Notes: a model not told the origin generated them from the letters alone. Counted from the stretch's first letter, positions 43,845 through 53,080 are shown. The stretch: 64,000 nt of DNA from Neobacillus drentensis NBRC 102427 (GCF_001591445.1 NZ_BCUX01000013.1:1-64000), one strand, 5' to 3'. Translations and numbers: made by a program.

Positions 43845-44120
43845 TAAAAATGGTATCACGATTGTTTGTGGAGAGGGAATCTTGTTCGTTCACTTTTTTT
43901 TCTAAAAAAGTGGATACCTAATTATTACCACTGATAATACGGATAAAGAATTGAAAATGCAGAGATTCCACCAAAGAAGGTAAACTAAAAAAAGTTTAAA
44001 TAGGTGCCAGTGGTCAAGTCCCTAAAAAATGGACACACAAAAAATTCTACATTTAGCTACATTTGAACCTTTTTAAGAAATCTAAAGTATATTTTTATTA
44101 AAAATTTTGGATGGTTATAA
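43845..44120. other. intergenic region, nothing definite
   Basis: About 275 AT-rich bases between convergent genes. A short CACTTTTTT/AAAAAAGTG hairpin at 43889-43912 could be a weak terminator for the + strand operon. No gene recognised. Confidence 0.4.
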
Positions 44121-44165
44121 AAAGGGGTACCCAAGTGGAATTTAATTCATTGGGTACCCCTTAAT
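44121..44165 (-). terminator. terminator of the ABC-F gene
   Basis: AAGGGGTACCCAA and TTGGGTACCCCTT form a perfect 13-base stem flanked by A- and T-rich sequence. It sits 8 bases beyond the ABC-F stop on the - strand and could work from both sides. Confidence 0.88.
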
Positions 44166-44171
44166 CTTTAT

Positions 44172-45725
44172 TTAAAAAACTTTCGTAGTCCAATCCTCAC
44201 AATTCCAAATATCGGTCGCAATTTCACGATAGAAATCTGGTTCGTGGGATACCATCAAGATACTTCCGCGATATGCCTTTAAAGCACGCTTCAATTCTTC
44301 TTTTGCGTCCACATCCAAGTGATTGGTAGGTTCGTCTAGAATTAATAAATTCGTTTCTGTGTTTAAAATTTTACACAATCGAACTTTGGCTTTTTCGCCA
44401 CCAGAAAGGACTTCGATTTTACTTTCAATATGTTTTGTCGTTAATCCACATTTTGCAAGAGCAGCACGGACTTCAGCCTGATTCATACTTGGAAACTCGC
44501 TCCAAATTTCTTCAATACAAGTGTTGTAGTTGGACTGTTTAACTTCCTGCTCGAAGTAACCGATGTGTTGATACTCACCACGTTCCACTGTACCCGAAAT
44601 TGGATTAATCAACCCAAGAATACTTTTTAAAAGAGTAGACTTACCAATACCGTTTGCACCGACGAATGCAATTTTCTGTCCGCGTTCCATTTTCAAATTC
44701 AGCGGGCGAGAAAGTGGTTCATTGTACCCGATAACAAGATCTTCAGCCGTGAAAATATAACGACTGGTTGCACGAGCTTCTTTGAAGTTAAACTCTGGTT
44801 TTGGCTTCTCTCTCCCCAATTCAATTACTTCCATTTTGTCGAGCTTCTTCTGACGAGACATCGCCATATTACGAGTCGCCACACTTGCCTTGTTACGAGC
44901 AACGAAATCCTTCAAATTAGCAATTTCTTGTTGTTGGCGCTTGTAAGCAGACTCTAGCTGTTGCTTTTTCATTTCATGAATATTTAAGAAGTTATCATAA
45001 TCACCAACATAGCGATTTAACTCTTGATTTTCCATGTGATAGATCAAGTTAACAACATTGTTCAAGAATGGAATATCATGTGAAATCAAGATAAATGCAT
45101 TCTCATATTCCTGTAAATAGCGCTTTAACCATTCGATATGCTGTTCATCCAAATAGTTCGTAGGCTCGTCTAGTAATAGGATTTCAGGCTTTTCTAGCAA
45201 AAGCTTAGCTAGCAAAACTTTCGTACGTTGCCCACCGCTAAGATCATCTACATCTCGATCAAGTCCAACATCGTCTAATCCTAGACCACGAGCAACTTCC
45301 TCAACTTTTGAATTAATTCGATAGAAATCATTACTATCTAAAGTTTCTTGTAGCTCTCCAACTTCTGCAAGCAGTGCATCGATATCAGCACCTTCATCAC
45401 CCATTTTTGCATAAAGTTCATTGATCTCTGCTTCAGCATCAAATAGATATTGAAAAGCAGTACTCAAAGCTTCACGCATGGTAGTACCTTTTTGAAGTAC
45501 AGCATGCTGGTCTAAATAACCAACACGAACTTTTCGTGACCAATCTACTTTCCCCTCGTCGGGTTGCAACTTCCCAGTAACAATATTCATGAAAGTAGAC
45601 TTACCCTCACCATTTGCCCCAACTAGTCCAACGTGCTCTCCTTTTAAAAGTCGAAAAGACACATTATTAAAAATCGCACGATCACCAAAACCGTGACTTA
45701 AATTTTGTACGTTTAATACGCTCAT
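44172..45725 (-). CDS. ABC-F family ATPase (YkpA/YbiT-like)
   Basis: A 517-residue soluble protein with two ABC ATPase domains: Walker A GLVGANGEGKST and FVGANGIGKST, signatures LSGGQRTK and LSGGEKAK, Walker B LLLDEPTNYLD and LILDEPTNHLD. A linker between the domains (KKQQLESAYKRQQQEIANLK) fits the ABC-F class of ribosome-associated factors. There are no membrane segments. The likely role is translation regulation in the YkpA/YbiT branch rather than antibiotic efflux. It may be accessory, as it lies between an rlmD-tail copy and the catabolic island. Confidence 0.9.
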   Translation of the reverse strand: MSVLNVQNLSHGFGDRAIFNNVSFRLLKGEHVGLVGANGEGKSTFMNIVTGKLQPDEGKVDWSRKVRVGYLDQHAVLQKGTTMREALSTAFQYLFDAEAEINELYAKMGDEGADIDALLAEVGELQETLDSNDFYRINSKVEEVARGLGLDDVGLDRDVDDLSGGQRTKVLLAKLLLEKPEILLLDEPTNYLDEQHIEWLKRYLQEYENAFILISHDIPFLNNVVNLIYHMENQELNRYVGDYDNFLNIHEMKKQQLESAYKRQQQEIANLKDFVARNKASVATRNMAMSRQKKLDKMEVIELGREKPKPEFNFKEARATSRYIFTAEDLVIGYNEPLSRPLNLKMERGQKIAFVGANGIGKSTLLKSILGLINPISGTVERGEYQHIGYFEQEVKQSNYNTCIEEIWSEFPSMNQAEVRAALAKCGLTTKHIESKIEVLSGGEKAKVRLCKILNTETNLLILDEPTNHLDVDAKEELKRALKAYRGSILMVSHEPDFYREIATDIWNCEDWTTKVF

Positions 45726-45842
45726 TTATATAACCCCTTATCTAATATCACATGTGGATATCTTACTAGATTTCAGCTACTTTTTCTATCTTGAAATTAA
45801 TTTTTTGAAACTAAAATTTTTTAAAAACAAGTGTAAACCCAT

Positions 45843-45956
45843 CAACACCCGATGTGTTGCCACATACATATGGCACACGTGGAGTGCATAGCAAAAGTAG
45901 TATTAAAATAATTCAAAGAGCCTATTTCAAAAATAGAAATGGGCTCTTTTTTTTGG
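45843..45956 (+). repeat. rlmD 3-prime-end copy D with terminator
   Basis: GTGTTGCCACATACA reads VLPHT. After a 4-base frame change, CACGTGGAGTGCATAGC reads HVECIAKVVLK and a stop, mirroring the rlmD end ([17 protein letters not shown]). A stem AGAGCCTATTTC/GAAATGGGCTCT with eight T follows. Downstream, 45973-46005 matches the block at 16225-16257 that follows the true rlmD gene. No methyltransferase body is present. Confidence 0.7.
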
Positions 45957-46016
45957 CATAAGTTGTTCTTTCGACAAAATCTAGCAAACTTCGGGTCATG
46001 ACAGTGCTTTACCAAT

Positions 46017-46343
46017 TTAAAACACAAAACGTAATATCATTATAGAGATGATTCCAGCTACAACAGTTCCTAATAAACTGCGTGTTACAATGGCAATAAT
46101 AAAGGCAGGCAACGCGGCGATTAGTTCAAGGTTATTTTGCAAAGGTTTCAATTTACCGTTTGGCATTAGCAATTCTTGCCCCACTAAGGCTGCCATAACG
46201 GCAATGGGGACGTAGTTCAACCATCTCATGGTCCATTCTGGCAGTTCAACACGACTCAAAATCGCAATTGGTAGCACTCGTGGAATGAATGTTACAAGGG
46301 CTGAGCCTAAAATAATTAAAAAGATAGACCATCTTACTTCCAT
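46017..46343 (-). CDS. azlD: AzlD family branched-chain amino acid export subunit
   Basis: A 108-residue protein with four membrane segments: IFLIILGSALVTFIPRVLPI with the conserved T-x-x-PR-x-LP motif, then WTMRWLNYVPIAVMAALVGQ. This is a typical AzlD, the small partner of AzlC in branched-chain amino acid export. Its start overlaps the azlC end by 10 bases, so the two are translationally coupled. It may sit at an island junction because the rlmD-tail copy lies just beyond its 3-prime end. Confidence 0.88.
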   Translation of the reverse strand: MEVRWSIFLIILGSALVTFIPRVLPIAILSRVELPEWTMRWLNYVPIAVMAALVGQELLMPNGKLKPLQNNLELIAALPAFIIAIVTRSLLGTVVAGIISIMILRFVF

Positions 46344-47053
46344 TTTTCCACCGCCATTCCTATGGTTGAGGCAATGATTGTCGCCACAATAACACCTACG
46401 CTTCCAGATGCGACTAAACTTACCCCTACAACAATGGCAACAGCACATAGTGCCACAATAACATCTTTCATCAATTTTCTTCGGCTGACCATTTGCAGAA
46501 CAAGAAGGCCTATAAACATACCCGGCAATGCAAAATCAAGACCGAATTTTTCTGGATTCGAAATCCATTCTCCGAAAAATGCTCCTGCAATATTGGCAAT
46601 GAACCAATTTAAATAAGCGGATATATTTAAACCATACATCCATTTTTCGCTGAGCCATTTCTTACTTGCTGCTTCATTCATTGCCACACCAAATGTTTCA
46701 TCTGTAAGTAAAGAACCGATTAATATATTCTTGAAGGGTGAAAGATGACGGAAATAAGGCGATATAGCCGCGCTCATTAAAAGATGGCGGAGGTTAATAA
46801 AGAAAATAGTAAAGATAATCGCTAGAGTGGGACTATTAGCCCCAATCATCGCGGCAGCAATAAATTGACCAGAACCTGCGTATAAAAGCAAGGATATTAG
46901 TCCAATTTCAACAATCGAAAGTCCTGCTGTTTTTTCCACAACACCGGCCGCAAATCCAATACTTAAGTAACCAAGTACAGTGGGCAGACAATCCCGTACA
47001 CCGGCAAAGAAGCTGTGTTCTTCCCGCAAAAAAGTGCTATCACTTATGTTCAT
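46334..47053 (-). CDS. azlC: AzlC family branched-chain amino acid exporter
   Basis: A 239-residue membrane protein with about seven helices. GVRDCLPTVLGYLSIGFAAG at the N-terminus, LLYAGSGQFIAAAMIGANSP and LTDETFGVAMNEAASKK are AzlC family motifs. It works with AzlD. It is divergent from the MocR-type regulator at 47167, which likely controls it through the shared promoter region. Confidence 0.9.
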   Translation of the reverse strand: MNISDSTFLREEHSFFAGVRDCLPTVLGYLSIGFAAGVVEKTAGLSIVEIGLISLLLYAGSGQFIAAAMIGANSPTLAIIFTIFFINLRHLLMSAAISPYFRHLSPFKNILIGSLLTDETFGVAMNEAASKKWLSEKWMYGLNISAYLNWFIANIAGAFFGEWISNPEKFGLDFALPGMFIGLLVLQMVSRRKLMKDVIVALCAVAIVVGVSLVASGSVGVIVATIIASTIGMAVEKWK

Positions 47054-47108
47054 CTTCCTTCACTCACTTTTAGAACTAATTTGTATGTAAACTAACTTTA
47101 GCATCCTT

Positions 47109-47147
47109 ATTGTATGGCTTCAATGATATAATTGTATGCAATACAAT
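47109..47147. promoter_or_regulatory. candidate MocR operator overlapping a TATAAT box
   Basis: ATTGTAT occurs at 47109 and 47131, 22 bases (two helical turns) apart. The second copy is half of the palindrome ATTGTAT-GCA-ATACAAT (47131-47147). A TATAAT hexamer spans 47127-47132. Direct repeats at this spacing are typical binding sites of MocR/GabR regulators. Confidence 0.55.
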
Positions 47148-47166
47148 TTTTCGAGGAGGGTGTTAT

Positions 47167-48552
47167 ATGCCAGTTAATTCATTTGAAAATTATCCTATGT
47201 CGTGGAAGCCGGATAAAAAACAGCTTGTCCCTCCATTGTATCGATCGATTGCCAGTTTGCTGGAATATGATATTCTCAATGGCTTTCTTGCACCCAATAC
47301 GAAACTTCCTCCTCAACGAGAATTAGCAGATTACCTTGATATTAACCTGAGCACTATCACAAGGGCATTTAAAATATGCGAAGTGAAAAGATTAATCTAT
47401 GCCGTTACCGGAAGGGGAACCTTTGTTACTCCCAATATAAAAAATGCTATTTTCATGGCAGAAAGTGATGAGAATAAGAATTATATAGAGATGGGGATCA
47501 TCAAGCCCCTTGATAGCACAAACTCATTGGTCGCACAAGCGATTAAAAGAATTGCCACCAAAGATTATCTGGAAAATTTATTAGATTACAGACACCCGTT
47601 AGGAATGCCTTATCATCGAATGGCAGCCAAAAAGTGGATGCAACGTTATAACATGGATGTACCCATTGAAAATATTGCGATCACTTCAGGAGGGCAAAAT
47701 TCTTTTTCGCTGATTCTGATGGCCTTGTTTCATCCGGGAGATAGAATAGCGGTGGATATGTATACTTATCCTAATTTTATTGAACTGGCAAAAATGTTGA
47801 ATATCCAATTAATCCCTATTGAGGGGGATGAGTTAGGCATGAAGCCGGAGAGATTAGATGCCGTCTGCAGAACAAATTCATTGCAGGGAATTTATTTGAG
47901 TCCCTCCTGCAATAATCCAACTGCTGTAACAATGAATATGAATCGCAGAAAGAAAATAGCAGAGATCATCAATAAACACGGGCTTATTTTAATAGAGGAT
48001 GACGTATACTCTTTCCTGGCTCCGCATGGCTATTTCCCTATTTCACATTTTGTACCGGAAAGGTTTGTTTATATCCTGAGTATTGCCAAATCACTAAGCT
48101 CTGGTATTCGAGTTGCATTTATCGCTTACGCCAATCAGTTTGTTGAAAAAATTACGTATGGAATTTTCAATCTCAATGTAAAAACATCTGCCTTAAATGC
48201 AGAAGTTATAACAGAATTAATTAATACAGGGGCTGCTGAACAAATCATTAAGAAAAAGAGGGAAATTTCACAAGAAAGGAATCGGATTTACCAGAAATAT
48301 TTTCAAATCGATCAGCCGAGCGAAAACCCTATTAGTTTTTTTCGCTGGTTACCATTGCATAAAGAATGGCAACTAAACCAGTTTGAGCATATTGCTCTAA
48401 CCCGGGGGATTCATGTTTATCATTCGCATCGTTTCTTGGTCAAAAAAGATGAAGCTCCCCAATTTATTCGTATTTCACTAACATCTCCTAAGGACTCCGA
48501 TGAATTGGAGAAAGGGCTTTGTATCCTAACAAGATTTTTGCTAGAGCCGTAA
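47167..48552 (+). CDS. MocR-type regulator (GntR HTH + aminotransferase domain)
   Basis: A 461-residue protein with a GntR winged helix (about 20-90; YDILNGFLAPNTKLPPQREL, then LDINLSTITRAFKICE) joined to a type I aminotransferase-like domain. The PLP-binding lysine lies in ILSIAKSLSSGIRVAFIA. Such proteins bind pyridoxal phosphate and regulate rather than transaminate. The ATG after GAGGAGGG is preferred to one 57 bases upstream, which would cross the candidate operator. It probably controls the divergent azlCD genes and perhaps itself. Confidence 0.9.
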   Translation: MPVNSFENYPMSWKPDKKQLVPPLYRSIASLLEYDILNGFLAPNTKLPPQRELADYLDINLSTITRAFKICEVKRLIYAVTGRGTFVTPNIKNAIFMAESDENKNYIEMGIIKPLDSTNSLVAQAIKRIATKDYLENLLDYRHPLGMPYHRMAAKKWMQRYNMDVPIENIAITSGGQNSFSLILMALFHPGDRIAVDMYTYPNFIELAKMLNIQLIPIEGDELGMKPERLDAVCRTNSLQGIYLSPSCNNPTAVTMNMNRRKKIAEIINKHGLILIEDDVYSFLAPHGYFPISHFVPERFVYILSIAKSLSSGIRVAFIAYANQFVEKITYGIFNLNVKTSALNAEVITELINTGAAEQIIKKKREISQERNRIYQKYFQIDQPSENPISFFRWLPLHKEWQLNQFEHIALTRGIHVYHSHRFLVKKDEAPQFIRISLTSPKDSDELEKGLCILTRFLLEP

Positions 48553-48561
48553 ATATCTGGT

Positions 48562-48666
48562 CACCACATCCTATGTGTTGCCACATACACTCCGCACACG
48601 TAGAGTGTGTGGCGCAACTCATTTCAAGGATAGGCAACTAACCATTTTGGGGAGTTGCCTTTTCAT
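48562..48666 (+). repeat. rlmD 3-prime-end copy E with terminator
   Basis: ATGTGTTGCCACATACA is followed by CTCCGCACA and CACGTAGAGTGTGTGGCGC. The frame gives HVECVAQLISRIGN and a stop, close to the rlmD end [28 protein letters not shown] with TTTT closes the unit at 48632-48664. It also acts as the terminator of the MocR gene. Confidence 0.7.
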
Positions 48667-48982
48667 ATTTCTTGTAACGGATGAACAAAGCTGTATTGAA
48701 TATGGAATATGATTAGACTCTTATGAAAGCTTGCAACGCATTTATGTTCCTGGAAATCTGGATTATGTAAACTGATTGTGTTATACTATTAACATAACTC
48801 TTCACAAAAAACACATTGAATGCTTTGGAAAACACTATATGTTGAATTGGTAATGGGTTCGGCGGGCATTAAATGCTCCACTTCGTACTCATTTTTTTTA
48901 TTGTATAAAAGGAAAGTTTAATTTATCCCCCTAATAAACCATGGCTGTTCTGTTTGTTAGATTAAAAACCTCCACTTCACTT
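48667..48982. other. intergenic region
   Basis: About 315 bases with no intact gene; a promoter-like TTATACTATTAACATAACT stretch lies near 48780-48800. No repeat recognised here. Confidence 0.3.
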
Positions 48983-49078
48983 CTAACTGCCTAATCGGCG
49001 GTTTAATCCTTCTGAAAAACCATTACTTAGATCTGATTGAAACGATCGAATGATTCCTCCGCAGTAATTATGAATCAT
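48983..49078 (-). pseudogene. possible transposase C-terminal remnant (ISL3-like)
   Basis: On the - strand: NYCGGIIRSFQSDLSNGFSE followed by GLNRRLGS and a stop. The SNG-x-x-EG-x-N-x-x pattern is that of ISL3-family transposase ends. Only about 31 codons remain, so the assignment is tentative. Confidence 0.4.
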
Positions 49079-49213
49079 AAAAAAATCCTATTTTCAGGTT
49101 CGGCCTTTACAAGGGCCAGTTGGTTCCAATTCATATAGTCATAGTTATTTTTCTGACATAAGTGTCCTTCATTCATAATATGTGAAAGTATACACAAAAG
49201 AAGGGGTGTTAAA

Positions 49214-50605
49214 ATGGGGAATGTCCAAACTACAGATTTCAAAGAAAAAGAAGATGACTATTCGTTCGATAAGGTACCAAAGCAAAAAAGGAATATGGGC
49301 TGGTTTAGTATTACAAACATAACCTTTGGAATCGCAACAGCCATTTTTTACTTTCAAATGGGAAGTGTAATGGCACTTCAATTTGGGGCGGTTAACGCAA
49401 TCATTTCAGCTGCTTACGCCATCGTTGTGGCTGGAATACTCGGAACAATCATTGCTTATTTATCAGCTAAATCTGGTATGAATGTGAATTTATTATCCAG
49501 AGGAGGATTTGGATATATAGGTGCCTCATTAACCTCTTTTATTTACGCATCCAACTTTATCATGTATTGTGCATTTGAAGGCATGATATTAGTTGCTGCC
49601 ATACATGCATTTTTTCCACACATCCCAGTATGGCTTTTAATCATTGTCTTTGGTTCAGCCGTTATACCTTTAAATTGGTTTGGTATCAAACAGTTGGATA
49701 AATTAGAAAAATGGTCACTGCCTATATTCGGAGTATTTTTAGTAACAACCATCATAGTAGCATTCAATAAAACCTCGGTTTACGATGGGAACTTTTGGAC
49801 ATATTTGCCAGATGGTATTCAAACAGGAGGAACAGCTTTGCTTCTCTGCATAGGTATGCAGCACGGTATAATGGGGTTAACAGCTCTTCTTGGATCAGAT
49901 TATGCAAGGTTCCTTAAACCAAAGGATATTAAAATAGGATCATTCATGATTGGATTTGTACCACAAGTTTTCTGTTTTGGAGTGATGGGCGGCCTTGGAA
50001 TATGGTTTGGTGTTCGTTTAGGAGAGTCCAATCCAGGTGTTTATATTGTATCACTCCTTGGTTTAGGTGGAGTTATATTTACTTTATTGACTCAAATCAG
50101 AATTAATATTACCAATATCTATAGTGCTTCACTTTCACTCTCTAACTTTTTTGAGAATGTTTTTAAATTTAAACCAGGCAGACGTTTTTGGATTGTTGTG
50201 GCAGGGGTAATATCCATGGCCATGATGTTGGGCGGCATACTGGATCATTTAGATACTGCCATGACATTCCAAGGGGTTTTTCTTTTGACTTGGGCAGCTA
50301 TTTTGGTTACTGATTCTTTAGTAGTGAAAAAGATATTAAAGATTGGTCCTGGTTATTATGAGGCCAGACAGGAGAAATTGTATAAATGGAATCCTGTTGG
50401 AGTCATTCCGTTAGTTACGGCAAGTGTTTTAGGTACGGTGGCTGCATTAGGATATATGGGGATGTTCTTACAAAGTACGGCAGCCTTTTTTGCGGCGATT
50501 CTAGCTTCTATCCTCACTGTAGTTTTCGCTGTGTTAACAAAAGGAAAATATTATAGCATGTGTAAAGCTGACGATATATTGGAAGATGATTATATTGCAT
50601 CGTAA
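49214..50605 (+). CDS. NCS1 family purine/pyrimidine (cytosine-type) permease
   Basis: A 463-residue transporter with 12 membrane segments and a hydrophilic N-terminus (KEKEDDYSFDKVPKQKRNMG). Segments 1 and 2 read SITNITFGIATAIFYFQMGS, and LLSRGGFGYIGASLTSFIYA follows, typical of the nucleobase:cation symporter 1 family. The likely cargo is a nucleobase or related ring compound. It has no catabolic partner next to it and is followed by a strong terminator, so it is probably a single-gene unit. Confidence 0.85.
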   Translation: MGNVQTTDFKEKEDDYSFDKVPKQKRNMGWFSITNITFGIATAIFYFQMGSVMALQFGAVNAIISAAYAIVVAGILGTIIAYLSAKSGMNVNLLSRGGFGYIGASLTSFIYASNFIMYCAFEGMILVAAIHAFFPHIPVWLLIIVFGSAVIPLNWFGIKQLDKLEKWSLPIFGVFLVTTIIVAFNKTSVYDGNFWTYLPDGIQTGGTALLLCIGMQHGIMGLTALLGSDYARFLKPKDIKIGSFMIGFVPQVFCFGVMGGLGIWFGVRLGESNPGVYIVSLLGLGGVIFTLLTQIRINITNIYSASLSLSNFFENVFKFKPGRRFWIVVAGVISMAMMLGGILDHLDTAMTFQGVFLLTWAAILVTDSLVVKKILKIGPGYYEARQEKLYKWNPVGVIPLVTASVLGTVAALGYMGMFLQSTAAFFAAILASILTVVFAVLTKGKYYSMCKADDILEDDYIAS

Positions 50606-50666
50606 GTTATTTTAGAACTGTGAAAAGGAAATTATAGGAATCTTACCAGTACCATTGTTGAAAAAA

Positions 50667-50723
50667 TAAAAGAGCTGGCTCTAATTTGGTCCGTCCGAAC
50701 CTTATAGAGCCAGCTTTTTTATG
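50667..50723 (+). terminator. terminator of the NCS1 permease gene
   Basis: AAAGAGCTGGCTCTA pairs with TAGAGCCAGCTTTTTT around a 20-base loop. Confidence 0.88.
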
Positions 50724-50955
50724 TAAAGTAAGGAGATGCTGATTTTCTAGAATATCGAGTCCAATATGCTTTGAACAGGGTTACCACAAGAAAACACCGA
50801 ATTCCTTCTATTATATATGTTTAACTTTGACCCTATAAATTTCAATCAAAAAAAGGCCCCACTGACATAAATTCAAGTATCAGAGCGTTTTCACCACAGG
50901 TATAGATTTCCAATAAAAATTTTCCATAATTATGCTGTTATATATTAATACTTTA
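50724..50955. other. intergenic region, nothing recognised
   Basis: AT-rich spacer between convergent genes. No second hairpin, repeat or gene is evident. Confidence 0.3.
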
Positions 50956-52014
50956 CTACACTGCTTGCTTGATAGTAGACAATCTCTTTTTTTCTCGCCA
51001 ACGGTAAAACATTTTCATCAAAGGCATTATTAAAATAAAGATGAACAGTAGCCTGAATGTTTGGAACATCGAAACAAGCGAGACTTCTGCTTTAACTGCA
51101 TCAGCTAATAATACCATTTGATCTAAACCACCTGGGGCAGTGCTTAGAAAACTTGTAGCAAATGTTGTGTCCAATGCAAACGACATTAGGAAGCTTGAGC
51201 CAAATGTTAGAGCAATCAGTGCGAATGCGCTGAAAATGCCGCCTACAAGTACACGTACTGGAAGCTTAATCATATGTGGCTTGAGCATTAAGCCAATATG
51301 AGCGCCAATTAATAGTTGTGCGACGTCCATGAATATGCCAGGTACTTGTGGCATTACGATAGGTGTTGTGAGGTGCAAGGTAATTAACAAAATAATGGGT
51401 GTAATGAAAAATGCGACAGGCAAATGGATGCGTTGCATTAAATGTGAGCATACCCATGCAAGTGCAATTAATAATACTAAACTAATGGTTAGCTTTGCGT
51501 CAGTTGGCTGCTTACTTATTACTTGTCCAGCGACGATAAACGGTACGAATACAACGACTAGTAACAGCCGAATTACTTGAAAATAAGAAATAACGCCAAT
51601 TTCTTCTACTTTTTCTTCTTCAGCAAATACGACGATTTGACCTAAGCCGCCTGGGATAGCACCTAGTACAGCAGCCTTCATCGGGATATTTGCCCATTTA
51701 CTCGTTAAGTAAGCGATGCCAATTGAGCCACCGATTAAAATAACGTTTAGCGTTATCATGTAAAATAAAATTGAACCCATCATGCCGAATAAATCGATGT
51801 TAAATTGTACGCCTATTACGGTACCGACCATGACGACACCTAAATCACGCAATTTGCCGGACCATCTGAGTGGTCCTTTATAAATAAATTGGGCCAACAT
51901 GATGACAACAATTGGGCCGAGCATCCAAGGAATAGGGATGTGCAGCAGGCTAAAAATATAACCGCCAATTAAAGATAAAACTAACACCTTTAACATTGCC
52001 TTCAACAGTAACAC
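50956..52014 (-). CDS. AbrB family membrane transporter (duplicated AbrB domain)
   Basis: A 352-residue protein with about ten membrane segments in two homologous halves. Both carry the family's inner repeat: PWMLGPIVVIMLAQFIYKGP and AIPGGLGQIVVFAEEEKVEE in the first, TAPGGLDQMVLLADAVKAEV in the second. This is the membrane AbrB family, unrelated to the DNA-binding AbrB and sometimes misnamed ammonia monooxygenase. It lies directly behind the extradiol dioxygenase gene, so it may move a substrate or product of the aromatic pathway. The start (GTG 52014 or TTG 52005) is uncertain. Confidence 0.8.
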   Translation of the reverse strand: MLLLKAMLKVLVLSLIGGYIFSLLHIPIPWMLGPIVVIMLAQFIYKGPLRWSGKLRDLGVVMVGTVIGVQFNIDLFGMMGSILFYMITLNVILIGGSIGIAYLTSKWANIPMKAAVLGAIPGGLGQIVVFAEEEKVEEIGVISYFQVIRLLLVVVFVPFIVAGQVISKQPTDAKLTISLVLLIALAWVCSHLMQRIHLPVAFFITPIILLITLHLTTPIVMPQVPGIFMDVAQLLIGAHIGLMLKPHMIKLPVRVLVGGIFSAFALIALTFGSSFLMSFALDTTFATSFLSTAPGGLDQMVLLADAVKAEVSLVSMFQTFRLLFIFILIMPLMKMFYRWREKKRLSTIKQAV

Positions 52015-52054
52015 CCCTTCCTTTAATAATATTCCTAACTACATTTATTACCTA

Positions 52055-52096
52055 AGAAACCACCAGCGTTCAAGGTCATGAATACTGGTGGTTTAG
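52055..52096 (-). terminator. hairpin after the extradiol dioxygenase gene
   Basis: AACCACCAG and CTGGTGGTT form a 9-base stem with an 18-base loop. The T-tail is weak, so it may only partly stop transcription before the AbrB-type transporter gene. Confidence 0.6.
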
Positions 52097-52099
52097 TTA

Positions 52100-53080
52100 T
52101 TATGATTTCGCTAATTCTTTTACTTGTGCTTCACGATCTACATCATCACGTCGACGATCACCCCAGTATGCAGACCCATTTTTCAAATATTCTTCATAAG
52201 TCCATTTTACTGGCTCCCAGTCTGGCTCGAAGATTAAGTAGCCGTTTGTAAAGATTTCAAGACGTAAGCCGCTTCCTGGGTCTTTTACGTAAATATACAT
52301 TGCTTGAGAAATCCCATGTTTCCCAGGACCAACAAATTGTACTTCTGACTCGCATAGAATGTCAGCGGCACGTAGTAAGTCTTGTGCGTTGTCTAACCAG
52401 TAAGCGATATGGTGCATTTCGTTTGGTTCTTTTGAACGTGGTGTCGACATAACAGCTACGTCATGTACTAAGTTAGTTACGGATAACCAGCTGGCAACTT
52501 GGACATCGTCTTGATTGACGAAATATTCACGCAACTTGAAGCCTAATGCTTCTTGTAAAAATTTTACGATCCCCGCGTTGTCGTGAGAAGTTTGTAAGTT
52601 TACATGATCGATACGGCGTGGAGATACACCCTTCGCCCAGGATTTATACGTTTGGTTTTTAAGGACTGATTTACGAGATTTATCAGCCGGTGTTTTTTCC
52701 ATATCGTAGTAAAGTTCAAAACGGTGACCACTTGGTAATTCGAAACGGATGGCTTCGCCTTGCGCTACCTCTTTGCCTGCCTCAATCCAACGCACTTCTG
52801 CACCAGCATCTTCTAATAAGGTTGCGAAAGTTGCGATGTCCTCGCGGCGTTTGGTACGCCAGCCGATGTGGTCGATGTAAGAAGTTTCACCAGCTGTGAT
52901 GGATAAAGTATGATGTTCGAAGTCTCCCCAAGCTCGTAAATAGTGTACACCATCAACAACTTCTGTTTCTTCTAAGCCAATGGTGTCGCGGAAGAACAAT
53001 AATGACTTTTCAAGATCTGCTGACACTAAAGCTACGTGTCCTAATTTTGCAATTTCTGGTGCGTAATGAAATTTTTCCAT
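52100..53080 (-). CDS. extradiol (catechol 2,3-type) ring-cleavage dioxygenase
   Basis: A 326-residue two-module vicinal-oxygen-chelate enzyme. The metal ligands are all present in the C-terminal module: His159 (RIDHVNL), His224 (MHHIAYW) and Glu275 (RLEIFTNGY). The N-terminal module (LGHVALVSADLEKSLLFFRD) is the degenerate half. It opens a catechol-like ring next to the hydroxyls (meta cleavage) using Fe(II) and O2. It sits behind the flavin monooxygenase and C-C hydrolase genes, the order expected for hydroxylation, cleavage and hydrolysis. Confidence 0.92.
   Translation of the reverse strand: MEKFHYAPEIAKLGHVALVSADLEKSLLFFRDTIGLEETEVVDGVHYLRAWGDFEHHTLSITAGETSYIDHIGWRTKRREDIATFATLLEDAGAEVRWIEAGKEVAQGEAIRFELPSGHRFELYYDMEKTPADKSRKSVLKNQTYKSWAKGVSPRRIDHVNLQTSHDNAGIVKFLQEALGFKLREYFVNQDDVQVASWLSVTNLVHDVAVMSTPRSKEPNEMHHIAYWLDNAQDLLRAADILCESEVQFVGPGKHGISQAMYIYVKDPGSGLRLEIFTNGYLIFEPDWEPVKWTYEEYLKNGSAYWGDRRRDDVDREAQVKELAKS

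Noticed and set aside
44172-45725. Antibiotic-resistance ABC-F protein
   Set aside because: The sequence fits the YkpA/YbiT housekeeping-like branch better than the Vga, Lsa or OptrA types; resistance is not supported.
50956-52014. Calling this gene a DNA-binding AbrB regulator or an ammonia monooxygenase
   Set aside because: It encodes about ten membrane segments with two copies of the membrane AbrB repeat; both other names are historical errors for this family.
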